From positions 1 through 6,671 of the forward strand of contig JAUWDF010000039.1 in assembly GCA_030608925.1 (NCBI GenBank): a stretch of DNA of 6,671 bases. Reading direction: 5' to 3'. The stretch's first letter is position 1, and every line of letters starts with the position of its first letter. This document shows, piece by piece, positions 1 to 5,966 of the stretch. This stretch comes from Candidatus Bathyarchaeota archaeon. GTDB taxonomy: Archaea > Thermoproteota > Bathyarchaeia > Bathyarchaeales > SOJC01. The notes under the pieces are model-generated. The model worked only from the letters and a program-made list of their open reading frames with translations, did not search any database and was not told where the DNA came from. Made by a program: the position numbers and the translations under genes.

Positions 1-591
1 CTAGTCATATATCTCCTAGCCCTCTTACTCCCATGGTATGCTGTGAGAGGAAATATTCAGACAACTCTTCTAGAAACAGTGGGAGAGACCGATCTAGTTC
101 TAATCGATGGCGTCTCAGGACTCAGAATCAACACTATGCAAAGCAATCAAGGCTTAGCTCAACTGTTTGGACTTGGCATACCCTTCAGTATTATCCTTCT
201 CACCAGCGTTGTACTATCAGCCTTGGATATCATTGGTGTTGAAAAAGCCAAAAAACTCTCCAGAACCTACATAATTAGCGGTATTACCACCCTCATTCCT
301 GTCATAATAATTCTCATATTCATCCTCCAGCTCTCAGGGCTTATAACCCCCTTTGCTAATGCAGTAGCAGGTGGTGTCGAAGTACCACCTCAGATCGATG
401 AGATGGCAAAGAGAATGTCAGCATCCCCCATTATGGGAGAATACAGTGGCACAATCGAGGATTATGGAAACATATACGTAATCTGGGGTTTAGCTCTGGG
501 CTCATACATGTTCATTGTAGCTGCTGTGCTGAAACTCATTGGCGGAATAATACTGAGAAAAGGCAGAGATAGCTCAATAACCATAACGTGA
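1..591 (+). CDS. Four-helix membrane protein of unknown function, 5' end cut off by the window
   Basis: The reading frame is open from the first base, so the GTG at 43 is not the start; at least 196 residues are visible before TGA at 589-591. The visible part begins inside a hydrophobic helix (residues 1-12) ending in LLLPWYA. A polar, probably extracytoplasmic stretch of about 40 residues follows, then helices at about 57-79, 90-115 and 158-184. The loop between the last two helices is about 40 residues and proline- and glycine-containing (GGVEVPPQIDE). The last helix carries WGLALGSYMF and ends in a basic tail (LRKGR), which suggests a cytoplasmic C-terminus. I do not recognise a named family. 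The helix-PW-loop-three-helix plan resembles the membrane protein at 5967-6383. The next gene is convergent, so this one ends its transcription unit. The coding call is firm; the function is unknown. Confidence 0.85.
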   Translation, partial: LVIYLLALLLPWYAVRGNIQTTLLETVGETDLVLIDGVSGLRINTMQSNQGLAQLFGLGIPFSIILLTSVVLSALDIIGVEKAKKLSRTYIISGITTLIPVIIILIFILQLSGLITPFANAVAGGVEVPPQIDEMAKRMSASPIMGEYSGTIEDYGNIYVIWGLALGSYMFIVAAVLKLIGGIILRKGRDSSITIT

Positions 592-606
592 GTGCAACAA
601 TACTCA

Positions 607-615
607 CTTCTTTTT
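607..615 (+). terminator. Possible oligo-T terminator after the first membrane protein gene
   Basis: A pyrimidine-rich run, CTTCTTTTT, lies 16 nt after the stop codon at 591. Archaeal RNA polymerase often terminates on oligo-T without a hairpin. No stem is visible, so this rests only on the T-run and its position. Confidence 0.3.
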
Positions 616-715
616 CAAGAAAGGATACGGATAAACGCAAACTTTGCATCAACAGAATTAAATAGTTACGGAATCCACAGAAGAATAATCAGTTACCCAA
701 CAAATTGCAGCTTTT

Positions 716-1597
716 TCAGGGCATGGTTTTTTCCACTAGGACTAAATGCATGTCCCAGTGTTCCTTTGACTGCCATTCCACATCATGCAAAGCTTTTTCG
801 AATTTTGTCTCGTAAATACACATGATTGCCTTTTGTTGATTTCGAGACGCTAAAGTGATTTGGTGAGACAAATGTGATATGAAACCGTCATTCTGATTAG
901 CATATATTGTAAAGCCCCACATTGATTCTTTAGATTCAGATCTAAGTCGTCCAAAAGAGTATGAGTCTAGTTTGCCCTTTCTTAAGGATATATAGAATTC
1001 GTTCGACTTTCCGACTTGTACGAAGCCTTCGAGGGTGTTGTCTAAAGCCTTCCAGTCATAGATAAGGATTCCATGAGAATTGAGTTCAGGTGTTTCTTGC
1101 GTTAGCTCGAAAATCTTTTCGGGACTCGATATCTCAATGGGAGGATAGTTTCTTGGAAGTGGAACATCATTGGGATTCGGATGCCAAAAAACTCCCATCT
1201 CAAGAATCCTCACGAAACCTGTTTTTTCTGCTAATTTGAGTGAGGCCTGGTTTTCAGACCCTGTAGTGTATCGCAGTCTTTCAACATGCAGACGTTGGGA
1301 TTGTTTGATTATGTGCTCAGTAATAGCCCTCGCTAGTCCTTTTCCACGATAATTGGGGTGAATCCTCAATCCCTCAAGCCAGCCTGTTCGCCCTTTTTCT
1401 ACGAGACGCATGTTGCCTATACCTACCACGTGACCGTTGACTTCAGTTGCATAGGTATAGCAATTTGAATCCTTCAACCATGCCTCAATGACAAATGGTA
1501 AGTAATCATAACCTTCCCACACATGACGCGAAATCTCCAATATGTCCTTGAGGTCAGTCGCTAAAACCAGCCTTATTTTTGGCTGCAGAAAAGTCAA
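716..1597 (-). CDS. GNAT-family N-acetyltransferase, two-domain, resembling histidine N-acetyltransferase (NAT16) type
   Basis: This 293-residue protein probably transfers an acetyl group from acetyl-CoA to an amine on a small molecule or peptide, in the cytoplasm. The N-terminal half is a clear GNAT domain. The core strand LEGLRIHPNYRGKG at 74-87 contains the acetyl-CoA pyrophosphate loop R84-x-x-G87-x-A89. The motif B region follows at about 111-128, with N116, S119 and a KTGF turn. The segment GYDYLP near residue 29, followed by a tryptophan and LKDSN, recalls vertebrate NAT16-like enzymes, but I make that match from memory. Residues about 140-293 form a second domain ending in a tryptophan-containing helix and MHLVLVEK, as in double-GNAT proteins. 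The start is TTG at 1597, directly after an in-frame stop, with GGGTG 5 nt upstream; the first internal Met (residue 63) is too late. It lies 100 nt downstream of the CooT-family gene on the same strand. GNAT is sure; the substrate is not. Confidence 0.9.
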   Translation of the reverse strand: MTFLQPKIRLVLATDLKDILEISRHVWEGYDYLPFVIEAWLKDSNCYTYATEVNGHVVGIGNMRLVEKGRTGWLEGLRIHPNYRGKGLARAITEHIIKQSQRLHVERLRYTTGSENQASLKLAEKTGFVRILEMGVFWHPNPNDVPLPRNYPPIEISSPEKIFELTQETPELNSHGILIYDWKALDNTLEGFVQVGKSNEFYISLRKGKLDSYSFGRLRSESKESMWGFTIYANQNDGFISHLSHQITLASRNQQKAIMCIYETKFEKALHDVEWQSKEHWDMHLVLVEKTMP

Positions 1598-1623
1598 TCA
1601 AACACCCTGCTTTTCATCTTTTT

Positions 1624-1649
1624 CACCAGATGTGAAGCTTTACACCAGA
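1624..1649. repeat. Direct repeat CACCAGA flanking a near-palindrome upstream of the acetyltransferase
   Basis: CACCAGA occurs at 1624-1630 and again at 1643-1649. Between and partly overlapping them is TGTGAAGCTTTACA (1631-1644), symmetrical at 6 of 7 base-pair positions. The site lies in the 100-nt gap between the CooT-family gene and the acetyltransferase, 27-52 nt upstream of the TTG start. It could be an operator or merely chance; no regulator is known for it. Confidence 0.3.
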
Positions 1650-1697
1650 AGACCAGCGGATTTCATAGTCCTGTTGGCATAAGGGGAGCTCAAAGGT

Positions 1698-1883
1698 TTA
1701 GTGTGGCTTAGATGAAAGAACTAGTCTTTGGGAACTTACATCAACTTCAACTATTCTGCAGCCTTCAACTGCTTTCGAAGCACCTAGAACCTTCCTCAAT
1801 ATTACATTATTTCCCTCTGCCTTAGCATATATGACATTCCTATAGACGATTTCTTTGTCAAGGAAAACTGTAAATTCACACAT
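1698..1883 (-). CDS. CooT-family nickel-binding protein (formerly predicted RNA-binding protein)
   Basis: This is a 61-residue protein, the usual length for the family. It starts MCEFTVFLDKE and continues with IVYRNVIYAKAEGNN, then a LRKVLGASK segment and IVEVDVSSQRLVL, a compact all-beta pattern. In CooT of Rhodospirillum rubrum, Cys2 is required for nickel binding at the dimer interface and the protein belongs to the CO-dehydrogenase nickel-loading system. Cys2 is present here. Archaeal members are usually stand-alone and were earlier labelled RNA-binding. No CO dehydrogenase, hydrogenase or methyl-CoM reductase gene is in the window, so the client enzyme is unknown. The ATG start follows a TATA-like box (1915-1924) and a GGGG stretch 7 nt upstream. 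The acetyltransferase follows on the same strand after 100 nt and may be co-transcribed. Confidence 0.88.
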   Translation of the reverse strand: MCEFTVFLDKEIVYRNVIYAKAEGNNVILRKVLGASKAVEGCRIVEVDVSSQRLVLSSKPH

Positions 1884-1914
1884 ATTTCAACCCCACAGGT
1901 TAAGAAGTAGAGCT

Positions 1915-1924
1915 GATTTTAAAG
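1915..1924 (-). promoter_or_regulatory. Predicted archaeal TATA box for the CooT-family gene
   Basis: On the minus strand the sequence CTTTAAAATC occurs about 32-41 nt upstream of the ATG at 1883. With initiation about 25 nt downstream of the box, transcription would begin near 1893-1896 and give a leader of about 10 nt. This is a sequence-based prediction only. Confidence 0.5.
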
Positions 1925-2096
1925 TTTGAGGATTGATCCCAAGTGTGCATTATGTGTGGGTTACTCAAAGTGTTGTGGGAATTGAAGGTTGGGTGGTAAG
2001 CTCGCGCAAGCTTGTCCTGATTCAGAATATTTACGCTTTCTTCATAACGATTATTGCCTTCCCAGAGCAGAAGTTTGGCTAACAACTGTAGTCTCT

Positions 2097-2102
2097 AGGT
2101 GG
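2097..2102 (+). promoter_or_regulatory. Ribosome binding site AGGTGG deciding a TTG start
   Basis: AGGTGG matches the anti-Shine-Dalgarno end of archaeal 16S rRNA and sits 4 nt before TTG at 2107. It supports TTG as the start of the surface protein. The next in-frame ATG (codon 23) lies inside the signal peptide and would destroy it. Confidence 0.65.
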
Positions 2103-2106
2103 AATA

Positions 2107-3732
2107 TTGCATCATAAGCTAGTCAAGAGCTTGCTCACTTTGTTTCTGATTGTATTTAGTCTAGCTTCGTCCATGTTCATCCTTGTTTCAGGCCTTATTT
2201 ATGAGGAAAACTGGACAGTTGTTCACATAAACGAGCCTCCATATGGTAACTGGACCTATGCTGTCAGAACAGCCAATCCCATGAAGATTAATGCATCTCA
2301 GATTCAAATTGGTTCCAACTGGACCTATATTTATCCTTTAGTGGCAAATCAAAGCTACCATATTTACTGCTATGGAGACTGGATAGATGAAGGTCCCTCC
2401 GCACTGACTGATTATGATGTTTTCGTCTACAACCCAATGGGACAGTTAGTAGGCTACCATACTGAAGCTGCTGGGTTGCCTGAGCATTTGGGAACCAGCT
2501 CAGATGAGCCTTTTTTCACGCCAAAATTTTCAGGTAACTATAGTTTTGTAGTCAGGAACGATCCGAGAGAAAGCGATTCAGCAGAAGCTGCCACGTTTAT
2601 GGTTATTGAGCACGTTGACACAAACAATTGGACTGATCGTTTCATTGAAGGAAAGCAGGGAAGCCTTCCAATGGAAAACTCGAGCTGGGCTTGCGAATTC
2701 TTAACTAACAGTAATAGGATTGAGATTCAAATAAGGGTGCCTGACTCTTTGGACATGTATGAGGCAAGACTCTATCTTATGGCAAATCCTTCAACTAAAA
2801 AAGGCACGATAATAAACGATGTTCCTTTGGCTTGGGAACCTGGACTTTATGGTGAGATGGTTTCCTCTATTGGTGGTTTCAATATGGAGAGTGAAGGCTT
2901 TAGAGGACATGCTTATGCTAGCTGCGAATATTTTGGGCAAGACATGTCGATTAACTATTCCACACCTTATGGTGGAGTAGGTTTGTATCACCTCGTCCTT
3001 ATAGGAGAATCAGGGACTGGAAATGTGAGCTTTAGGATCAAGACAGATTTTGGCGATTCAGTTTTGCATCTCGTAGAGCTTACTGAAAGAGTTCATCCTT
3101 ACAATGAAACTTCTATAGTCGCTGTTTCGAGTAAATCTAAAATTGAAACCGCATTCCTCCACTTTTCAATAGACGATTGGATTAATTCTACTATTTCAGA
3201 AATGTATGTCTCGAAGTTGACGTGCAACGCTACAATCCCAGGTCAAGAAGCTGGAACTACTGTGTCGTATTATGTGGAGGCTTATGACTCTCTGGATAAT
3301 GTTATGAAAATTAACGGAACATTCCCTGTAAAACATCCGACAAATGTGAACTTTACATTGAGGTCTCCCACTGTAGTTCTTGGACAAAACCTATCAATTA
3401 GTGGTTTTATGAGTTCTTCTTCGCAACTTGAGCTGGGTCGTGTAAACCTCATGTTTATTTCTTCAAATGGATCAAAACTAGAGCAATATGTCTATGTAGA
3501 TAAGAATGGCAGTTTCTTGGCTAGTGTCAGACCATATTTTCTTGGTTCGTGGAGTGTTCAAGCTCATTTCATGGAAGATCAGGTAAGGTTTGAGTCGTTC
3601 AGTGATATCATACCTTTTGGGGTTGTGGAACCCTCTTTCATCAGCAAGTACTCTATCTACATCGCGGGAGCTGGAATTGGCGCTGCAGTTTTAGTTATAC
3701 TCATTGTAATCATGATTAGAAGGAGACAGTAG
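2107..3732 (+). CDS. Secreted, membrane-anchored surface glycoprotein with PPC-like and Ig/Fn3-like modules
   Basis: This is a 541-residue protein of unknown exact role, built as a type I surface protein. Residues 1-30 form a signal sequence (HHK and K7 before a hydrophobic core). Residues about 514-536 are a glycine-rich membrane helix, followed by RRRQ on the inside. Residues about 68-170 look like a pre-peptidase C-terminal (PPC) beta-sandwich, with TDYDVFVYNPMGQ and FFTPKFSGNYSFVV. Residues about 340-410 show the IPGQEAGTTVSYYVEAYDS signature common in archaeal surface modules, and about 412-505 an Ig-like fold. There are 18 N-x-S/T sequons between N35 and N467, four being NWT, indicating heavy N-glycosylation. 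Four cysteines (88, 196, 273, 373) could pair. No protease or other catalytic motif was seen, so it is probably structural, adhesive or part of the S-layer. It starts at TTG with an AGGTGG site and stands alone. Family detail is inferred from motifs. Confidence 0.88.
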   Translation: MHHKLVKSLLTLFLIVFSLASSMFILVSGLIYEENWTVVHINEPPYGNWTYAVRTANPMKINASQIQIGSNWTYIYPLVANQSYHIYCYGDWIDEGPSALTDYDVFVYNPMGQLVGYHTEAAGLPEHLGTSSDEPFFTPKFSGNYSFVVRNDPRESDSAEAATFMVIEHVDTNNWTDRFIEGKQGSLPMENSSWACEFLTNSNRIEIQIRVPDSLDMYEARLYLMANPSTKKGTIINDVPLAWEPGLYGEMVSSIGGFNMESEGFRGHAYASCEYFGQDMSINYSTPYGGVGLYHLVLIGESGTGNVSFRIKTDFGDSVLHLVELTERVHPYNETSIVAVSSKSKIETAFLHFSIDDWINSTISEMYVSKLTCNATIPGQEAGTTVSYYVEAYDSLDNVMKINGTFPVKHPTNVNFTLRSPTVVLGQNLSISGFMSSSSQLELGRVNLMFISSNGSKLEQYVYVDKNGSFLASVRPYFLGSWSVQAHFMEDQVRFESFSDIIPFGVVEPSFISKYSIYIAGAGIGAAVLVILIVIMIRRRQ

Positions 3733-3833
3733 CAGAGAAACCTCAAACACATTCGGTTCGCCAAGTTAATAAAAACCAATTCAGTTTCGCGTATGTGTTT
3801 AATATCTCATATTGATTCTGAATCCACAAGCCT

Positions 3834-3842
3834 AAAATTTAT
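3834..3842 (+). promoter_or_regulatory. Predicted TATA box for the small acidic protein gene
   Basis: AAAATTTAT lies 34-42 nt upstream of the ATG at 3877, which would place initiation near 3864 and leave a short leader. An alternative box, TTAATAAAAACC near 3765-3776, would suit a leaderless start at the upstream in-frame ATG (3793). Confidence 0.4.
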
Positions 3843-3876
3843 CTCGCGAGAAAGATTCAAAGGAAGACGATGGAGG

Positions 3877-4167
3877 ATGAGCGAGGACCATAATCGGGAA
3901 TCTCTGAAGAAACTAGCTTACGCTATCGACCTGCTAGACTTGGATAAGCGACTTGCAGCCACCAAATGGCTTGAAGGCGTTATAGTTGCGCAGATTTTAA
4001 CATCTGAAGAAAGAGATGGTCTGGTTAAAGCTGCAAACGAATACATTGCAGACGTTGAAGAAGAGGAATATATGGAAGCAGTTAATGTGCTGATAGAGTG
4101 TCTGGTGCGAACTCAACGGAACACAAAGCGTTCACTAAAGAGAAGGAGTAAGAATCTTTCAGGTTAA
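3877..4167 (+). CDS. Small helical acidic protein with a basic C-terminal tail, unknown function
   Basis: I do not recognise this 96-residue protein. It is predicted mostly helical and soluble. An amphipathic first part (ESLKKLAYAIDLLDLDKRLAAT) is followed by KWLEGVIVAQILTSEERDGL and a very acidic helix (ADVEEEEYMEAV). A strongly basic end of about 20 residues (RNTKRSLKRRSK) could touch nucleic acid or ribosomes. The frame extends upstream to an ATG at 3793, but the added 28 residues look non-coding. A TATA-like box falls inside that extension, and AGGAAG lies about 10 nt before the ATG at 3877. GGAGG directly abuts this ATG with no spacer, too close for normal use. It follows the surface protein gene by 144 nt with its own predicted promoter, and it converges on the PepSY-like gene. 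Confidence 0.7.
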   Translation: MSEDHNRESLKKLAYAIDLLDLDKRLAATKWLEGVIVAQILTSEERDGLVKAANEYIADVEEEEYMEAVNVLIECLVRTQRNTKRSLKRRSKNLSG

Positions 4168-4182
4168 AATCACGTTCGCGCT

Positions 4183-4245
4183 AAAAACTAATAGTAAACG
4201 CATATTTTCTGATCAATCATTCAATAATGCGCGCGCGTAGTTTTT
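4183..4245 (+). terminator. Imperfect hairpin and T-run between convergent genes
   Basis: AAAAACTA (4183-4190) pairs with TAGTTTTT (4238-4245). Inside it, CGCATATT (4199-4206) pairs with AATAATGCG (4223-4231) with one bulged base. The right arm ends in TTTTT, suiting termination of the plus-strand gene that stops at 4167. The A-run of the left arm reads as T-run for the opposite strand, so the element could be bidirectional. Unpaired internal loops make the stem weak. Confidence 0.35.
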
Positions 4246-4272
4246 GGATCACTTAGATGCACAAGCTTTGTT

Positions 4273-4665
4273 TTAGAAGAAACTTGCTAATAATGAATTT
4301 AGATTAAGTAAAGCGAAGATAAGAGAGACTGCAACTGAGATTCCGAATACGATAAGCATTGCTTTTGGCTCGATAGGTAGACCTATGCGTGCCTCCTCAT
4401 TGACTTTTTCAATGCCATACTCTTTGATTTCGCTTGTGTTAATGTCTATTTGTACCTTGGCAAGCATTTTTCTGCCAATTTCCGCTTCCACAACATAGTT
4501 ACCATTTTCGATGAACACTCGTTTAGGCTCTACGCCTCGTTTATATTTGAGGGATTTTAGAAAATTAGTTGCTATCGATGTAACCTGTTGAGCATTAAGA
4601 GGCTTTACTACTGGTCTAGCTCTATGAGCAATAGTTGTAGGTTTTCTTTCTTGCACCATTGTCAT
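4273..4665 (-). CDS. PepSY-like domain protein with one C-terminal membrane helix
   Basis: This is a 130-residue protein. Residues 1-24 are basic, proline-containing and probably flexible (ARPVVKPL). Residues about 25-86 resemble a single PepSY-type alpha/beta unit: a helix (AQQVTSIATNFLKSLK), then strands in FIENGNYVVEAEIG, AKVQIDINTSEIKEYGIE. The VQIDINTSEI segment parallels the usual V-x-x-D-x-x-T/S-G-x-I/V turn, with Ser-Glu where Gly is usual. Residues about 102-122 form one hydrophobic helix near the C-terminus, so the protein is tail-anchored. There is no signal peptide. PepSY units elsewhere are linked to inhibiting or regulating peptidases, but none is encoded nearby and the assignment is by pattern only. 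The ATG at 4665 is followed two codons later by another ATG. A TTTTAGAAA box lies about 45 nt upstream. It converges on the gene ending at 4167. Confidence 0.78.
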   Translation of the reverse strand: MTMVQERKPTTIAHRARPVVKPLNAQQVTSIATNFLKSLKYKRGVEPKRVFIENGNYVVEAEIGRKMLAKVQIDINTSEIKEYGIEKVNEEARIGLPIEPKAMLIVFGISVAVSLIFALLNLNSLLASFF

Positions 4666-4846
4666 CTAGCATATACCCTCTCCCTTCTAATTCTGGGAAA
4701 GGATTTCTAAAAGAAAATGTGCGTATTTTCTGTTACACACTCAATGTTCTGTAATGACACCAAATTCAGAATTAGGTGAAGTCTGAAGGTTGTATGAGTA
4801 CATATTACTTGCGGAGGTCTAGTGGTCATTTACTCCCTCTTTTTCA

Positions 4847-5155
4847 TCATTTCTCTTTTACTGCACGAATAGTTCTTAATTTTACTTTGAATCTGTTTAT
4901 AAGGTTCAGTTTCTTGATTAAGATAATGGTTATTATGAATGTTACCACGTAGGTGGCAATGGTGATGTAGATATTTCCAGTCAGCTTGTAGCCAAAATAG
5001 CTGAGTATTAATGATAGAATTACCGTGCCCTCTGGCAAAGGGCTGATCATAACTGCTAAGCCGAGAAGTAGCAGCAGGGTATAAAGGATCGATTTAATTT
5101 TCTTCACTGATTTTCCCATGTAATCGATCGCCAACTTAAAGTTCTTTATATCCAA
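4847..5155 (-). CDS. Small membrane protein with two or three helices, unknown function
   Basis: This is a 102-residue protein with hydrophobic segments at about 22-38, 42-58 and 62-80. A short SPLPEGT turn joins the first two, and a strongly basic tail (KKLNLINRFKVKLR and beyond) marks the cytoplasmic side. The helix-PLPEG-helix hairpin faintly recalls small PGPGW-type membrane proteins, but I would not assign it. The start is unsure. TTG at 5155 follows an in-frame stop directly and has no clear ribosome binding site. ATG at 5119 (codon 13) has GGCGATC upstream and a GGATATAAAG box about 26-35 nt upstream, which would give a nearly leaderless mRNA and a 90-residue protein without loss of any helix. 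It is a single gene, 181 nt from the PepSY-like gene and 233 nt from the Nudix gene. Confidence 0.7.
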   Translation of the reverse strand: MDIKNFKLAIDYMGKSVKKIKSILYTLLLLLGLAVMISPLPEGTVILSLILSYFGYKLTGNIYITIATYVVTFIITIILIKKLNLINRFKVKLRTIRAVKEK

Positions 5156-5388
5156 CTAAGATATTTGTTATGAATTATCCCTTAGTTGATTCCTTTTTAT
5201 GTTATATGTGGTGACTCCTCTCCCCATTATGAACAAGCGCTGCAGGATCAACAGACATTTTCTGCTCATTGTTTCATAGAAGCCATCTTCATATAGACCT
5301 TATACTTTAGGCACACTTTCAAGACTATGAGCACGCTAAATGATAAACAATAGAGAAGAGTTGAAGAGAATGGTGATTAAATCCTGAT

Positions 5389-5784
5389 TTATCTGGTTCC
5401 CTGCATCTTTCTTAGAACCCTAATTGTTTTCTTATCAACATCCAGACTCAGGTTGTTTATATCTTCCTCCCAAAATATTTTTTGGGCGGATTTGCAGTGA
5501 GGTGCTCCCTCATATTCTGAGATTAAGAAACAAGACGCGTTCTGCTTCTCCCCATTGCTGGCTATGTAAAAGTTTTTGCACACAAGCTTCATGTTTATAA
5601 CTTTAATGTCCAGCTCTTCTAGCATTTCTCTCTTTAGCGCTTCTTCTATGGATTCATCTGCGTTGACGTGACCACCTGGTAGGCATACTATGTCGGGATC
5701 GATTTTCTCATCGAGTTTACGTCGCTCCACCAGGAACTTGTTTCCGTCGAGAATTATGCCAACTACAACATCAGCTTCACTCAT
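5389..5784 (-). CDS. Nudix (MutT-like) hydrolase
   Basis: This 131-residue protein has the normal size of a single-domain Nudix enzyme. Such enzymes hydrolyse nucleoside diphosphates linked to another moiety, using Mg2+ or Mn2+ in the cytoplasm. The Nudix box runs from G38 to I60: G38-x5-E44-x7-R52-E53-x-x-E56-E57. All metal-binding and catalytic glutamates are present. The usual glycine two residues after the EE pair is Asp59, a tolerated variant. The preceding CLPGGHVN and the N-terminal strand VVVGIILDGNKFLVERR fit MutT-like enzymes that act on oxidised or other nucleotides. An NDP-sugar or ADP-ribose substrate cannot be excluded, since no subfamily-specific motif is evident. The ATG at 5784 gives the whole domain. 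It is divergent from the membrane protein gene at 5967. Confidence 0.93.
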   Translation of the reverse strand: MSEADVVVGIILDGNKFLVERRKLDEKIDPDIVCLPGGHVNADESIEEALKREMLEELDIKVINMKLVCKNFYIASNGEKQNASCFLISEYEGAPHCKSAQKIFWEEDINNLSLDVDKKTIRVLRKMQGTR

Positions 5785-5843
5785 GATATTTGTCTCTCAT
5801 ATCATCATGACCAAAGGGGCTTTTCAACAGTGGAAAAAAAGGG

Positions 5844-5864
5844 GAGTGACCATGAGTTATAAAC
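5844..5864 (+). promoter_or_regulatory. Upstream copy of a duplicated promoter-like module (GAGTGACCA ... TATAAAC)
   Basis: GAGTGACCA at 5844-5852 is followed by TATAAAC at 5858-5864. The same arrangement recurs 50 nt downstream. A transcript from this copy would begin near 5885. The spacer holds no other support for a gene starting here, so it may be an alternative promoter or a degenerate duplicate. Confidence 0.35.
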
Positions 5865-5893
5865 CTTCACGACATCGGAGATTGCCTTTTTGA

Positions 5894-5917
5894 GAGTGAC
5901 CAAAAAATAATATAAAC
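5894..5917 (+). promoter_or_regulatory. Promoter of the 5967 membrane protein gene (GAGTGACCA ... TATAAAC)
   Basis: GAGTGACCA at 5894-5902 precedes the A/T-rich box AATATAAAC ending at 5917. Initiation would fall near 5938-5940, leaving a leader of about 28 nt to GTG at 5967 or about 4 nt to TTG at 5943. The AT-rich run AAAAAATAATATAAA makes this the best TATA-type promoter in the window. Confidence 0.55.
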
Positions 5918-5966
5918 GCACAAGACCAAGTGTTAAGCAAACTTGTGGGTAGGGGCGTTTTGGGCG

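Noticed and set aside
592..825. Plus-strand frame overlapping the end of the acetyltransferase gene
   Set aside because: It has no start codon of its own that is supported and is mostly antisense to the GNAT coding region.
1945..2082. Plus-strand GTG frame of 45 codons with a hydrophobic stretch
   Set aside because: No promoter or ribosome binding site is convincing, tryptophan content is odd, and it lies in the spacer just before the surface protein gene; probably chance.
1900..2085. Minus-strand open frame of 61 codons upstream of the CooT-family gene
   Set aside because: It covers the predicted CooT promoter, has no ribosome binding site and its residues look like translated non-coding DNA.
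4687..4775. Inverted repeat CTAATTCTG / CAGAATTAG upstream of the PepSY-like gene
   Set aside because: Nine base pairs separated by 71 nt, with no extension or symmetry around a promoter; likely chance.
4814..4867. GGAGGT followed by a GTG frame of 16 codons encoding a hydrophobic peptide (plus strand)
   Set aside because: It runs antisense into the 3' end of the small membrane protein gene, is too short, and the spacing to GTG is only about 3 nt.
5156..5388. Search of the 233-nt spacer for a small gene or RNA
   Set aside because: Only frames of about 16 codons without ribosome binding sites and no tRNA or guide-RNA pattern were found.
5781..5811. Inverted repeat TCATGATAT ... ATATCATCATGA at the Nudix start codon, and box C/D-like motifs nearby
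   Set aside because: The arms match only with a 3-base insertion, and no paired C'/D' boxes with correct spacing are present to support a C/D guide RNA.
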